Notes: a model not told the origin generated them from the letters alone. Positions 41,447 to 50,067 are shown, counted from the stretch's first letter. The stretch: DNA of 62,364 nt from Aminobacter sp. J41 (GCF_000526635.1 NZ_JAGL01000023.1:1-62364); one strand, 5' to 3'. A program made the numbers and translations.

Positions 41447-41526
41447 CAGTCCAGCCTCCCTCGGACAAGCCTCGGACGCGGCCGGCAATTGCGATGCCGG
41501 CCGGTCACGTCTGGATATCAGGGACG

Positions 41527-42861
41527 TCAGAGCTTGCCGTCGTCCTCGAAGGTTTCGGTCCAGTCGGCGATCAGGCCGTCCAGAGCCTCCTTGGCGGTAC
41601 CGTTGCCCGCGACGACGTAGTCATGGAACCGCTTCTGCGAGGCCTGCAGCAGCGTGGCGTAGCTGGGCTCAGCCCAGAAGTCCCGCACGATCGCCATCGA
41701 GTCGAGGAAGGTCTGCGCATAGGGCTGGCTGGTGGCGAAGGACGGGTCCTCGACCACGGCCCGCAGGCACGAGAAGCCGCCGGCTGCCCACCACTTCTTT
41801 TGGACCTCTGGCTGGGCGAACCACTTGATGTATTCGAGCGCCGCGTCCTGCTTCTCCGAGTAGGAGACAACCGAGATGCCCTGACCACCAAGCTGCGCAT
41901 AGCGGGTGCCGTCCGGGCCAGCCGGATTGACAAGGTAACCGGTCTTGCCGCCGCCGACATTGGGGTCGGCCTCGAAGCCCGGCCAGGTGAAGGCAAAGTT
42001 CATCTGCAGCGCCACCTGTCCCGACTTATAAGCGTCGATGCCCTCGCCCATGTAGGTGTTGGACGTGCCGGGAGCCACGCAGCAGTCATAGAGCGACTTG
42101 TAGAATTCGAGGCCCGCCACCGCGCCTTCCGAATTGACGAAGCCCTCCATGTCGTAAGGCTGGTCCGGGTTCTCGTAGAGGAAGCCGAAGCTGTAGAGCA
42201 CATCCATCACGCCCATGGTGATGCCTTCCGAGCCGCGCTCGGTGTAGATCGAGGCACCGTAGACGGTCTTGCCGTCGATCTCGCGACCCTGAAAGAACTC
42301 AGCGATCTCCTTGAGCTCCGCAAAAGTCTCCGGCGGCGTCAGGTCGCGGCCGTGCTTTTCCTTGAACTCCGCCTGGATTTCCGGCCGTTCGAACCAGTCC
42401 TTGCGATAGGTCCAGCCGACGACGTCGCCGAATGCCGGCAACGCCCAGTAGTTTGGCGTGTTCTTCGGCCACTCCGAATAGCCAGTCACTGTAGCCGGGA
42501 CAAAGTCCTCCATCTTGATGCCGTTGGCGTCGAAGAACTCATTCAGCTTGACGTAGTGGCCGTTCTCCGCCGAGCCGCCAATCCATTGGCTGTCTCCGAT
42601 CATCAGGTCGCAGAGCTTGCCGCCCGAGTTGAGCTCGTTGAGCATGCGATCGGCGAAATTTGGCCAGGGGACGAACTCGAAGCTCATCTTGTGCCCCGAT
42701 TGCTTCTCGAACTCCTTGGAGAGCTCGACAAGCGCATTGGCCGGATCCCAGGCGGCCCAGCAAAGCGTCAGATCCTCGGCGGCAGCCGAGGTGACGCCTG
42801 CGGCGCCGATCACGGTCGTCAGGCTGAACATTGCAACGGAACTTGCGAGAAATGACTTCAC
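41527..42861 (-). CDS. Periplasmic sugar/polyol-binding protein of ABC importer
   Basis: A 444-residue exported protein with a signal peptide ending near SAAA-EDL. It belongs to the CUT1 extracellular-binding family (LVELSKEFEKQSGHKMSFEFVPWPNFADRM, GDVVGWTYRKDWFERPE, QVALQMNFAFTWPG). The many Trp and Tyr residues fit carbohydrate stacking. It is the first gene of the operon and follows a region with palindromic LacI-type operators. The substrate is unknown; the downstream DAK-type kinase suggests a triose, tetrose or polyol. Confidence 0.86.
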   Translation of the reverse strand: MKSFLASSVAMFSLTTVIGAAGVTSAAAEDLTLCWAAWDPANALVELSKEFEKQSGHKMSFEFVPWPNFADRMLNELNSGGKLCDLMIGDSQWIGGSAENGHYVKLNEFFDANGIKMEDFVPATVTGYSEWPKNTPNYWALPAFGDVVGWTYRKDWFERPEIQAEFKEKHGRDLTPPETFAELKEIAEFFQGREIDGKTVYGASIYTERGSEGITMGVMDVLYSFGFLYENPDQPYDMEGFVNSEGAVAGLEFYKSLYDCCVAPGTSNTYMGEGIDAYKSGQVALQMNFAFTWPGFEADPNVGGGKTGYLVNPAGPDGTRYAQLGGQGISVVSYSEKQDAALEYIKWFAQPEVQKKWWAAGGFSCLRAVVEDPSFATSQPYAQTFLDSMAIVRDFWAEPSYATLLQASQKRFHDYVVAGNGTAKEALDGLIADWTETFEDDGKL

Positions 42862-43032
42862 GGTGACCTCCCAAATCGAACCAGCAGAAACGATTGTTTC
42901 GCATGCAATTCGGAAGGATCGCGGGCCCTAAGCCCACGCCGCATCAGTGGCTGGTCTGCGCCACACTCCTCCCGCAGGATCCTCCGCAACCAGCCCTCCT
43001 CGACTGGCCGCCATCCTCGCAGCCAAGCTATC

Positions 43033-43078
43033 TGAGGTACGCACGTCATGGCAAGAAAAAATTGAGGTACGTACCTCA
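43033..43078. promoter_or_regulatory. Two LacI-type operators in the divergent region
   Basis: TGAGGTACGTACCTCA (43063-43078) is a perfect 16-bp palindrome with the central CG of LacI-family sites. A second site, TGAGGTACGCACGTCA (43033-43048), has two mismatches in the right arm. They are 30 bases apart centre to centre, about three helical turns, and lie between the divergent binding-protein and LacI genes. They are very probably the operators of the adjacent LacI regulator. The remaining 42862-43140 region shows nothing else. Confidence 0.82.
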
Positions 43079-43140
43079 TTAGCAGTTGCGTGACCCCTTC
43101 TGCGGTCTTACACGTCGGAATGGAGGATCATTTCGCTAGC

Positions 43141-44163
43141 ATGAGGCCTACGACCCGAGACCTTGCAAGAGCCGCAGGCGTCAGCCTTGCCACGGTCGAC
43201 CGCGTCCTAAACGGACGTCCAAATGTTAGCGAAAAGGCGATGCGGCAGGTTTCCGAGGCGATCGAGCGCATCGGCTTCGTGCGTAACCTTGCAGCCGCCA
43301 ATCTTGCCCGCAGCACCACCTACCGGCTTCGCTTCATCCTGCCACAGGCAGGGGACCAGTATCTTGCGGAAATCATGGAGGAGATCCGCGTCGTGAACGA
43401 CGCGCTCAAGTCGGAGATGGTGAGCGCCGAGATCGTGCAGATGGCGATCGAAGATCCCTATCTGGTGGCGAGCTACCTCGCCGCGATCGATCCTCGCAGG
43501 GTAGAGGGTGTCGCCATCATGGCGCCGGAATCGCCGCAGGTCCGCGATGCATTGAAGCGTCTCGTCGAGCGCGGCGTCCATGTCGTCAACTTCCTGTCGG
43601 GCAGCCAGCAGGCACCCGGCATCGAATTCGTCGGCATCGACAACTACGCGGCCGGTGCCACCGCCGCGCGCCTCGTCGGCCGCTTCTGCCGCAAGGAACG
43701 CGGCTCAATCATGGTAATCGCCGAGACGATGCGGGCACAGGACAGCAGCCAGCGCCGCCTCGGCTTCGACGACGTCATCAACCGCGACTTTCCGCACCTG
43801 TCGGTGCTGCCCTCGCTGGAAACCCATTCCGACATGGAGCGCACGCGCCGCATCATCGCCCGCACGCTCGAATACAACCGTGACGTCGTTGGCCTCTATG
43901 TCCTGAGCTCCGAGGCCCGTGCACCGATCTCCTGCGCGGCCGAATTCATCAGCCTCAACGACATCATCGTCATCGCTCACGAGCGCACGCCCTTCAGCGT
44001 CGAAGGGCTGAAATCCGGCGCCATCGACGCCGTTATCGCGCAAAACCCGGGCCACGCTGTGCGCAGCGCCGTCCGCCTCCTCCGCGCCCGCATCGACGGC
44101 CGCTCGGTGCTGAAGTCTCAGGATCAACTGAGGATCGAGATCCTGCTGAAGGATAATCTGTAG
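43141..44163 (+). CDS. LacI-family transcriptional regulator
   Basis: A 340-residue LacI repressor starting at MRPTTRDLARAAG (an in-frame ATG at 43120 or 43090 would add an unconserved leader). The N-terminal helix-turn-helix and hinge helix are clear (VSLATVDRVLNGRPNVSEKAM). The remainder is a periplasmic-binding-protein-like sensor domain with the family's EFVGIDNYAAGATAARLVG and ALRIEILLKDNL-type end. It probably controls the divergent ABC-kinase operon through the operators at 43033-43078. Confidence 0.88.
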   Translation: MRPTTRDLARAAGVSLATVDRVLNGRPNVSEKAMRQVSEAIERIGFVRNLAAANLARSTTYRLRFILPQAGDQYLAEIMEEIRVVNDALKSEMVSAEIVQMAIEDPYLVASYLAAIDPRRVEGVAIMAPESPQVRDALKRLVERGVHVVNFLSGSQQAPGIEFVGIDNYAAGATAARLVGRFCRKERGSIMVIAETMRAQDSSQRRLGFDDVINRDFPHLSVLPSLETHSDMERTRRIIARTLEYNRDVVGLYVLSSEARAPISCAAEFISLNDIIVIAHERTPFSVEGLKSGAIDAVIAQNPGHAVRSAVRLLRARIDGRSVLKSQDQLRIEILLKDNL

Positions 44164-44194
44164 GAACACCATTTTCGTCCGGGCTCATCTTAGA

Positions 44195-44216
44195 TGACCC
44201 CGACAGGTCATTTTTT
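44195..44216 (+). terminator. Rho-independent terminator after the LacI gene
   Basis: TGACC (44195-44199), a six-base loop, GGTCA (44206-44210) and TTTTTT. A short stem with a perfect T-run 31 bases after the LacI stop. Confidence 0.75.
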
Positions 44217-44252
44217 CTACGACTTCAAGTTTCCGTGAGGGCGATACCGGAT

Positions 44253-44287
44253 CCCCCCTTAGTACACCTGCCTTCATCCTTTAGTAT
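44253..44287 (+). promoter_or_regulatory. C-rich/TTAGT motifs upstream of the response regulator
   Basis: CCCCCCTTAGTACACC (44253-44268) and CCTTTAGTAT (44278-44287) lie 65-100 bases before the regulator start. A similar ACCCCGGACTTTAGTCTAG occurs at 59562-59580 in the control region at the other end of the locus. They could be binding sites shared by the two NarL-type regulators; this rests on three sites compared by eye. Confidence 0.35.
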
Positions 44288-44351
44288 GAATTGCAACCGT
44301 ACATGGCGCGTAGAAATATTACGTTACCATAAGTCTGGAGGGGGCTTGGTT

Positions 44352-45032
44352 ATGCGTCGAATCTCCATAGCATTTGTAGATGATCATCCGGTCCTTCTTG
44401 GTGGGCTTGCGCATATATTTTCGGAGATTCCGCGATTTTCGGTGGTCGGGACGGGGCGGTGCGCGGCGGATATTGATCTGCTTTCGGAAAAGCATCCCGA
44501 CATCATCCTCGTCGACCTCAACATGCCCGGCGACGCCTTTTCTGCGATCCGCCGCAGCCAGGAGATCTCCCCGCCCACACACATCCTGGTGTTCACCGCC
44601 TCCGCCGGTATCGATCATGCCGTCAAGGCGCTGGAAGCGGGTGCGACCGGCTATGTGCTGAAGGGCAGCACCGACGACGAGCTCATCCAGGCAATCGATA
44701 CGGTGCTGGCCGGCGAGACGTTCATTACGCCAAGCTTTGCCAGCAAGGTGATCTCAGCACTGCGGAATTCCTCGGTGAGGACGCCGTCCGATCCGTCCAT
44801 CAAGCTCAGCGTCCGCGAGGACCAGATCGTGCGCCTGCTGCTGGTGGGGCGTACCAACAAAGAGATCGCCGAACGCCTGAAGATCAGTGAAAAGACCGTC
44901 AAGCACTACATGACGCTGCTCATGCAGAAGCTGCATGCCCGCAACCGCGTGGAGGTGGTGCTCGCGGCCCAGGAACTCGGCACCTTCGCGACGGCACGCG
45001 GCGACGTGCAGCAGACCCCGCTGCTCAACTGA
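44352..45032 (+). CDS. NarL/FixJ-type response regulator (RR1)
   Basis: A 226-residue response regulator; ATG at 44352 preceded by CTGGAGGGGG. The receiver domain (~1-120) has the acidic pair D10-D11, phosphoacceptor D55 (IILVDLNMPG) and the conserved Lys in YVLKGS. The LuxR-type helix-turn-helix (~155-210) reads LSVREDQIVRLLLVGRTNKEIAERLKISEKTVKHY. It converges tail-to-tail on a HisKA_3 sensor kinase gene with a 15-base gap, the likely partner. Cognate kinase and regulator genes are usually co-oriented, so this arrangement is unusual. It resembles the second regulator at 61066-61758. Confidence 0.88.
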   Translation: MRRISIAFVDDHPVLLGGLAHIFSEIPRFSVVGTGRCAADIDLLSEKHPDIILVDLNMPGDAFSAIRRSQEISPPTHILVFTASAGIDHAVKALEAGATGYVLKGSTDDELIQAIDTVLAGETFITPSFASKVISALRNSSVRTPSDPSIKLSVREDQIVRLLLVGRTNKEIAERLKISEKTVKHYMTLLMQKLHARNRVEVVLAAQELGTFATARGDVQQTPLLN

Positions 45033-45047
45033 CGAGCGAAATCCGCC

Positions 45048-46475
45048 TCACGCGGTGGCGGGCAATGCGCTGCCCGCCGCCGGCTGCGCGGCTATCGGCA
45101 ATTCGGCCGAGACTGTCGTGCCGTTGCGGTCAGAGTGGATGTTCAGTTCGCCGCCGAAGGTCGCGACACGATTGCGGATGCTGTGCATGCCAAGCTTTGC
45201 TCCCACCGCACTCTGCCGGACCTGCTCGACCGGTCCCTCGCCGCTGTCGGAGATAGTGAGCAGTATGCGCCCCTCTTCCTCCCGGGCGCTGACACGCTGC
45301 CCCTTTCCGCCCGCATGCTTGAAGGAATTGTTCAGCGATTCCTGGATGATCCGGTAGATGCAGATTTTCAGTGCATCCGACAGATCGGCGGGCAAAGGAC
45401 CGAGTTCCACAGCAACCGTGGTGCCGGTCAGGTTCTCGTGCCGCTCCGCGGCGTGGCGGATCGCTTCCTCCAGACCGATCTCGCGAATTTCCGGCAGCAC
45501 GAGCCCGGCGGACAGTTCGCGCAGTTCCTGAATCACAGATGACGTCAGTTCCTGGATCGCAGCCGCATTGGCTTTTTCTTCCGGGCTCATGCTGCTCTGG
45601 CGCAAGCGCCCCAGCCTCAGCATCAGCAGGCTCAGCAACTGAATCGGCCCGTCGTGCAGGTCGAGGCCGATGCGGCCGATCAGTTCCTCATTGGCCGCGT
45701 TCGCATCGAGGCGTGCCCTGTCGGCCTCGACGCGGAGGTCCTGGTTGATCTTCGCAAGCGCCACCGACTCGCGGTACCGCGCCTGTAGTTCCGAGCTCTG
45801 CAGTTCGATAAGGCCGTTGCCGCGCCGGACAATGAGGTAGAGAAATCCGAGCATGACGACGGTGGTGAAGCAGACGAAGATCCAGGTACGGAACTCGCTG
45901 ACCTTCAGCTGCACGCCGAGTTCGCTGGCGTTTTCATAGATTTCGCCGACGGCGATCACCTTGCCTGATGGGTCGCGAAGCGGCGCATAGACTTCGATAA
46001 GAGGCAGACCGAGCGTTTGCTCATAAGCGCTCTCCTCGCTCGTCATGTCTTCGAATTCGGCGACGACCTCGCCGGATGCGGCCCTCGCCATGTCGGTCGA
46101 CACGAAGCTCTGGCCGATGAGGGACTTCGGCTTGTTGACGTAGAGCACCTTCCCGTCCGGCCGCCAGATCTTGACGGTGACGATGCTCGACAGGATCGGC
46201 TCGCCCTCGGCAAGAAGCCCATCCAGCGCGCGATGAACATGCGGAGGCAGCTCGTCGTAGGTATCGAGATCGTGAAGCAGCGGTTCGATGAACGCGCGCA
46301 TGAAGCCGACGGCGCCGGCACCGGAGGTAGCCAGCACGCTGCGGGTGATCTGGTTGTTTACCCACGAACCGAGGACGGCCATCGACACGCACAGCACCAC
46401 GGCCGCAGCCGCCATGAACTGCATGGACAGGCTGAGGCCCAATAGCGTGCCCCGATCTCTTCCCGTATGCGGCAT
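45048..46475 (-). CDS. Sensor histidine kinase, HisKA_3 type (HK1)
   Basis: A 475-residue membrane kinase counted from the ATG at 46475 (an in-frame TTG at 46493 is an alternative). TM1 is ~14-36 and TM2 ~199-216. They enclose a periplasmic domain that reads like a single-Cache/PAS sensor (IVTVKIWRPDGKVLYVNKP, then PLIEVYAPLRDPSGKVIAVGEIYE). The phosphoacceptor is H274 in IGLDLHDGPIQLL, followed by a HATPase domain (IIQESLNNSFKHAGGKG and GLH/IRNRVATFGGEL). It lies 87 bases downstream of the HlyD-type gene on the same strand, so it may be the last gene of the peroxidase-secretion operon. Paralogous to the kinase at 59663. Confidence 0.87.
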   Translation of the reverse strand: MPHTGRDRGTLLGLSLSMQFMAAAAVVLCVSMAVLGSWVNNQITRSVLATSGAGAVGFMRAFIEPLLHDLDTYDELPPHVHRALDGLLAEGEPILSSIVTVKIWRPDGKVLYVNKPKSLIGQSFVSTDMARAASGEVVAEFEDMTSEESAYEQTLGLPLIEVYAPLRDPSGKVIAVGEIYENASELGVQLKVSEFRTWIFVCFTTVVMLGFLYLIVRRGNGLIELQSSELQARYRESVALAKINQDLRVEADRARLDANAANEELIGRIGLDLHDGPIQLLSLLMLRLGRLRQSSMSPEEKANAAAIQELTSSVIQELRELSAGLVLPEIREIGLEEAIRHAAERHENLTGTTVAVELGPLPADLSDALKICIYRIIQESLNNSFKHAGGKGQRVSAREEEGRILLTISDSGEGPVEQVRQSAVGAKLGMHSIRNRVATFGGELNIHSDRNGTTVSAELPIAAQPAAGSALPATA

Positions 46476-46562
46476 GAACTTTGCCAGCCCCAAGCAACGG
46501 GAAGAGACTACACCAGATCGATCTGACTGATAAATCGCTCAATCAGAATATGATGAAGTTCT

Positions 46563-47861
46563 TCATCGTTCTCTCAACGCCTTGCTGAGCTGGTCTGTTA
46601 TCGGCTTGACGAAATAGGACAGTGCCGTACGCTCGCTGGTGGTCACGAATGCCTCCACCGGCATGCCGGGAATCAGCTTGCTGTCGCCCAGCTTTGCTAG
46701 TTCGCCCTCGTTCAGCAGAATGTCGCCCTTGTAGAAATGCTGGCCGCTGACGGGATCACGCGTCGTTGCGGGCGAAACGTGCGAGACGAGCCCGAACAGC
46801 TCCGGCGTCGTGCGCTGATTGAGTGCCGGCAGACGGACGCGCGCGGTGCTGCCGATCGCGACCTGATCGATCGAAGTCGGCTGCAGCATGACCTCGACCT
46901 TGAGGCTCGCATCGACCGGCACAATCGTCGCCAGCACTTCGGCAGGCGTGATGACACCACCAATGGTGTGGACGTTGAGCTCGTGGATGGTGCCCGCGAT
47001 AGGCGAGCGGATATCGGTGCGCAGCAGACGGTCGGAAATGGCCATGTGACGGTCGCGCAGTTCCGAAAGCTTGGTATCGACGGTGGTCAGCTCCCGCTGT
47101 GCCTCAGTTCGGGCCGTCTCATCGATGGCGAGGATCTGCAGCCGGATCTCGTTCATCTTTGTGCGAGCGCGGGCGATCGAAGCATCGATCTCACCCTTTT
47201 CGCCCCGCAGGCGGGCAACATCGCGCTGTGCCGCATAGAGCGGAGAATGCTCCATGAGCTGGCGGGAGACGAGATGCTCGAGCTTCTCCCGCTGCTGGTC
47301 GACGAGCGCGATTTCGTCCTGCTTGGAGATGAGCTGCGCCTCAAGCCCCTTAATCTCCTCGGCGACCTGCGCGAGCACCAGCTCTAGCTGCTGCTTGCGG
47401 CTTTCGCGATTGGCGAGGTTGCCTTCGAAAACCCGCTTCTCGCCATTGACGAGAAACTCGACGTCAGGACGCGAAAGATCAAGCGATACCGGGAACTCGA
47501 TGTGATTTAGAAGGTCGCGCTCTGCCAGAAGACGGGCGCGCCGGACTGTCAGTTCCAGCATCTGCGCCTCGACGATCGAGCGTTCGGCCTTGGTTTGGGT
47601 GACGTCCAGGCGAATCAGCACCTGGCCTTCCTCTACCACGTCACCCTCACGTATCAGGATGGCGCTGACGATGCCGCCGTCGTGGTGCTGGATCGCCTTG
47701 ATCTGCTGATCAACCGCAACCTGCCCCTGCGCGATCACCGCGCCGGCCAGTTGTGCGGAAGCCGCCCAGCCGCCGGCACCGCCGACCAGAAGGATACCCA
47801 GCATCGTCCCCGCGAATACGCGGGAGCCGATCCGGAACGTGTCTTTTCCCTTTTTCCTCAC
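46563..47861 (-). CDS. HlyD-family type I secretion adaptor
   Basis: A 432-residue membrane-fusion protein. The start is the GTG at 47861, preceded by GGGGAGG; upstream in-frame starts lie in the previous gene. It has an N-terminal helix (~15-38), a split biotinyl-lipoyl-like domain (QHHDGGIVSAILIREGDVVEEGQVLIRLD and RSPIAGTIHELNVHTIGGVITPAE), a long coiled coil between them (~95-270), and a C-terminal beta-barrel ending near YFVKPITDQLSKALRER. It resembles the PrtE/HasE type. It bridges the inner-membrane ATPase to an outer-membrane TolC, which is not in this window. It is 11 bases after the RTX anchor-protein gene. Confidence 0.9.
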   Translation of the reverse strand: MRKKGKDTFRIGSRVFAGTMLGILLVGGAGGWAASAQLAGAVIAQGQVAVDQQIKAIQHHDGGIVSAILIREGDVVEEGQVLIRLDVTQTKAERSIVEAQMLELTVRRARLLAERDLLNHIEFPVSLDLSRPDVEFLVNGEKRVFEGNLANRESRKQQLELVLAQVAEEIKGLEAQLISKQDEIALVDQQREKLEHLVSRQLMEHSPLYAAQRDVARLRGEKGEIDASIARARTKMNEIRLQILAIDETARTEAQRELTTVDTKLSELRDRHMAISDRLLRTDIRSPIAGTIHELNVHTIGGVITPAEVLATIVPVDASLKVEVMLQPTSIDQVAIGSTARVRLPALNQRTTPELFGLVSHVSPATTRDPVSGQHFYKGDILLNEGELAKLGDSKLIPGMPVEAFVTTSERTALSYFVKPITDQLSKALRER

Positions 47862-47872
47862 GGTAACCTCCC

Positions 47873-50053
47873 CTACGCATGTCCGATGATGACGAGCGCA
47901 CGCGTGCCATCGATCATCACGGCTGTTTCCCAAACTCCGTCATTGTTGAAATCCGCCTCGATGACGGTGCGGCTGATGTCGTCGACGCGGTCATGGCGAT
48001 AGCGGATCGCCATGTCATCATCGTCGAAGTCGTCACCGTAGATTTCCTCGAACCTTTCCTCGATTTCGTCGAGCACCTTCTCGAAGATGTCGTATTTCGA
48101 CATCCGAACGCGGTCGCCGACATTGAAGTCGAGGATCATGTGCTTTCCGGTCGGCGTCGGCTCAGGGATCGAGGTGCCCTGAACAGGCGCGGGCTCGGGC
48201 GGCAGGAACTCAAAGACGTCATCTCCGCCGCCGCCGGCCAGAACGGTTTCGCCGCCAGCCGCGATGAAATGATCATCGCCGCTGCCGCCTGCTATGGCCT
48301 CGAAGTCTTCGAAGGTGTCGGTGCCAATCTCCTTGCCAGATGCCACGCCCCCCATCACGTCGATGACGATCCCCTCGCTCGTAGCCGAGTAGTCCAGCGT
48401 ATCGAAACCCTGGCCGCCATCGAAATGATCGTCATCACCGTCAGCAGCGGCAATGAAGTGGTCATCACCCGTACCGCCAACGACGGCCTCGAAATTGACG
48501 AACGTATCGGTACCGATCTCTTCGCCGGAGGCAACGGCCTCGGTCATGTTGATGACAATGCCCTCGCCTGCCGCGGAATATTCGAGTGTGTCGAAGCCTG
48601 CTCCGCCATCGAAATGGTCGTCGGCGCCATCGGCAGCCGCGATGACGAGGTCATCCCCCTCGCCTCCTGCGACGCGATCACTTCCTTTGCCGTCGAGCAG
48701 AACGTCGTTGCCCGCTCCACCCTCGATGATGTCATCGCCGTCGCCACCATCGAGAATGTCGTCACCGGCGCCACCGTAGAGACGGTCATCGCCATCGCCG
48801 CCGAACACGATGTCGTCGCCTTCGTCGCCCGAGAGATAGTCATTTCCGGCCTCGCCGAAGATGTAGTCGTCGCCTGAGCCGCCCAGGATGATGTCATGAC
48901 CGTTGCCGCCGAAGACGATGTCGTTGCCCTCGCCGGCAACGATGTGATCGTCACCCTCGCCGCCGCTGATGATGTCATCACCCCCGCGTGCGTAGATGTT
49001 GTCGTCCCCAGCGCGGCCGTCGATGTTCTCGCCACAGTCGGTACCGACGATCTGGTCGTCGCCGTCGGTGCCCTCGATCGTGTTGCGCTGGACGTTGATA
49101 TAGGCGACCTGCTCGATGACGAATTCGCCGTCGGTGATTTCGTATGTCATCGTCACCACGCCCTCGTAGCCGAGCGCGGCCTGGAATTCCCAATGGCCGT
49201 TCGTCCAGGTGATCGTGCCGTGCGAGGCGGTCACGTTCTGGACTGTAAGTGGGTCTCCATCAGGGTCCGATGCCGCGCTGAGCAGATCGGAAATCGCGAT
49301 CAGAAAGGGCCCGCAGCCGCTGAGGTCCCACAGCGTGACTGGCCCGCTGCTGCGCGGCGCGCGATTGACCCGCCCTTCCTCGTCCTCTCCGTCGAGGTCC
49401 GGGGTGTCGCCTTGATCGCGCGTGTCCGTTTCGCCCGGATCTTCGACGTCCGTCTGATCTGTTCCATCAGTCGGATCCTGCGTCGCCGCCTCCTGTGGAG
49501 AGGCTGGTGCTTCCGCCGACGTTTCCTGATCCGGGCCAGCTACCGGGTCGAAGCCCGTTTGGTCCGAACTGTCGGCCGAAGAGGTTTGTGCCGGGTCGCC
49601 GATTGCCAAATTGTTGTCGTTTGCGGCAAGGACAGCAACGACCATCGGCTTGGTGACCGAAAGGACGCCGAGGTCCATCTCGAATTCGAATGGCTCCGGT
49701 GAGATGCCGTAAAAGGCGGCCGCGGAAAAGTCGTCCAGCACCGTCGAGCTGGTATCCAGCTCGAAGGGTTCTTCTGGTTCCGGCTTGCGTTCGACAGGCA
49801 GCGGAATGATTTCGGCCGTCACTTCCGGCTCGGAGGGAGGAAGCTCCTCCGGGTAAGGCTCCGCACCCTCCTCGGCTGGCTGAGCCGATCCCGGGCTCGA
49901 CAGGAACGACTTGAAGTAGAGCACGAGGCTCGCCAGCAGCATCCCGAGCGCAAACGGCGTTTTCGACTGCCGATCCATGCTTTTCAGCACGAACTTTTGT
50001 GCCAAGTCCGGATCGGCCTGCGTCTGTTTTGTGCCTTTAACGTTGACGATCAT
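47873..50053 (-). CDS. Membrane-anchored RTX protein with cadherin-like domain
   Basis: A 726-residue protein without a classical signal peptide. Residues 1-33 are polar, 34-50 form one hydrophobic helix (FALGMLLASLVLYFKSF), and ~55-230 are a Pro/Glu/Asp-rich, probably disordered linker. Residues ~229-322 resemble a cadherin/tandem-95 repeat (NRAP...SAASDPDGDPLTV...YEITDGEF). Residues 327-~505 are about 18 RTX nonapeptides (GGxGxDxxx). Two ~65-residue near-identical blocks follow (DDHFDGG.GFDTL.YSA...IGTDTF..FEA). The tail contains an EF-hand/FG-GAP-like DFNNDGVWE. Its position between the ABC ATPase and adaptor genes (14- and 11-base gaps) is where a transporter component or a second cargo is expected. 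Role unknown. Confidence 0.82.
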   Translation of the reverse strand: MIVNVKGTKQTQADPDLAQKFVLKSMDRQSKTPFALGMLLASLVLYFKSFLSSPGSAQPAEEGAEPYPEELPPSEPEVTAEIIPLPVERKPEPEEPFELDTSSTVLDDFSAAAFYGISPEPFEFEMDLGVLSVTKPMVVAVLAANDNNLAIGDPAQTSSADSSDQTGFDPVAGPDQETSAEAPASPQEAATQDPTDGTDQTDVEDPGETDTRDQGDTPDLDGEDEEGRVNRAPRSSGPVTLWDLSGCGPFLIAISDLLSAASDPDGDPLTVQNVTASHGTITWTNGHWEFQAALGYEGVVTMTYEITDGEFVIEQVAYINVQRNTIEGTDGDDQIVGTDCGENIDGRAGDDNIYARGGDDIISGGEGDDHIVAGEGNDIVFGGNGHDIILGGSGDDYIFGEAGNDYLSGDEGDDIVFGGDGDDRLYGGAGDDILDGGDGDDIIEGGAGNDVLLDGKGSDRVAGGEGDDLVIAAADGADDHFDGGAGFDTLEYSAAGEGIVINMTEAVASGEEIGTDTFVNFEAVVGGTGDDHFIAAADGDDDHFDGGQGFDTLDYSATSEGIVIDVMGGVASGKEIGTDTFEDFEAIAGGSGDDHFIAAGGETVLAGGGGDDVFEFLPPEPAPVQGTSIPEPTPTGKHMILDFNVGDRVRMSKYDIFEKVLDEIEERFEEIYGDDFDDDDMAIRYRHDRVDDISRTVIEADFNNDGVWETAVMIDGTRALVIIGHA
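48540..49075 (-). repeat. RTX nonapeptide array in the anchored RTX protein
   Basis: Tandem 27-base coding units for GGxGxDxxx-type calcium-binding nonapeptides, running roughly from codon 327 to 505 of the gene. The DNA periodicity is a consequence of the protein repeat, not a separate DNA element. Confidence 0.8.
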
Positions 50054-50067
50054 GGCCGTACGCGCCT

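Noticed and set aside
48540-49075. Regular short repeats resembling a CRISPR or DNA repeat array
   Set aside because: The unit is 27 bases in phase with the reading frame and encodes RTX nonapeptides; repeats are degenerate and there are no unique spacers.
47879-49702. Long plus-strand frames opposite the anchored RTX gene
   Set aside because: Same antisense artefact of the GGxGxDxxx repeats; no ribosome site and no recognisable protein.
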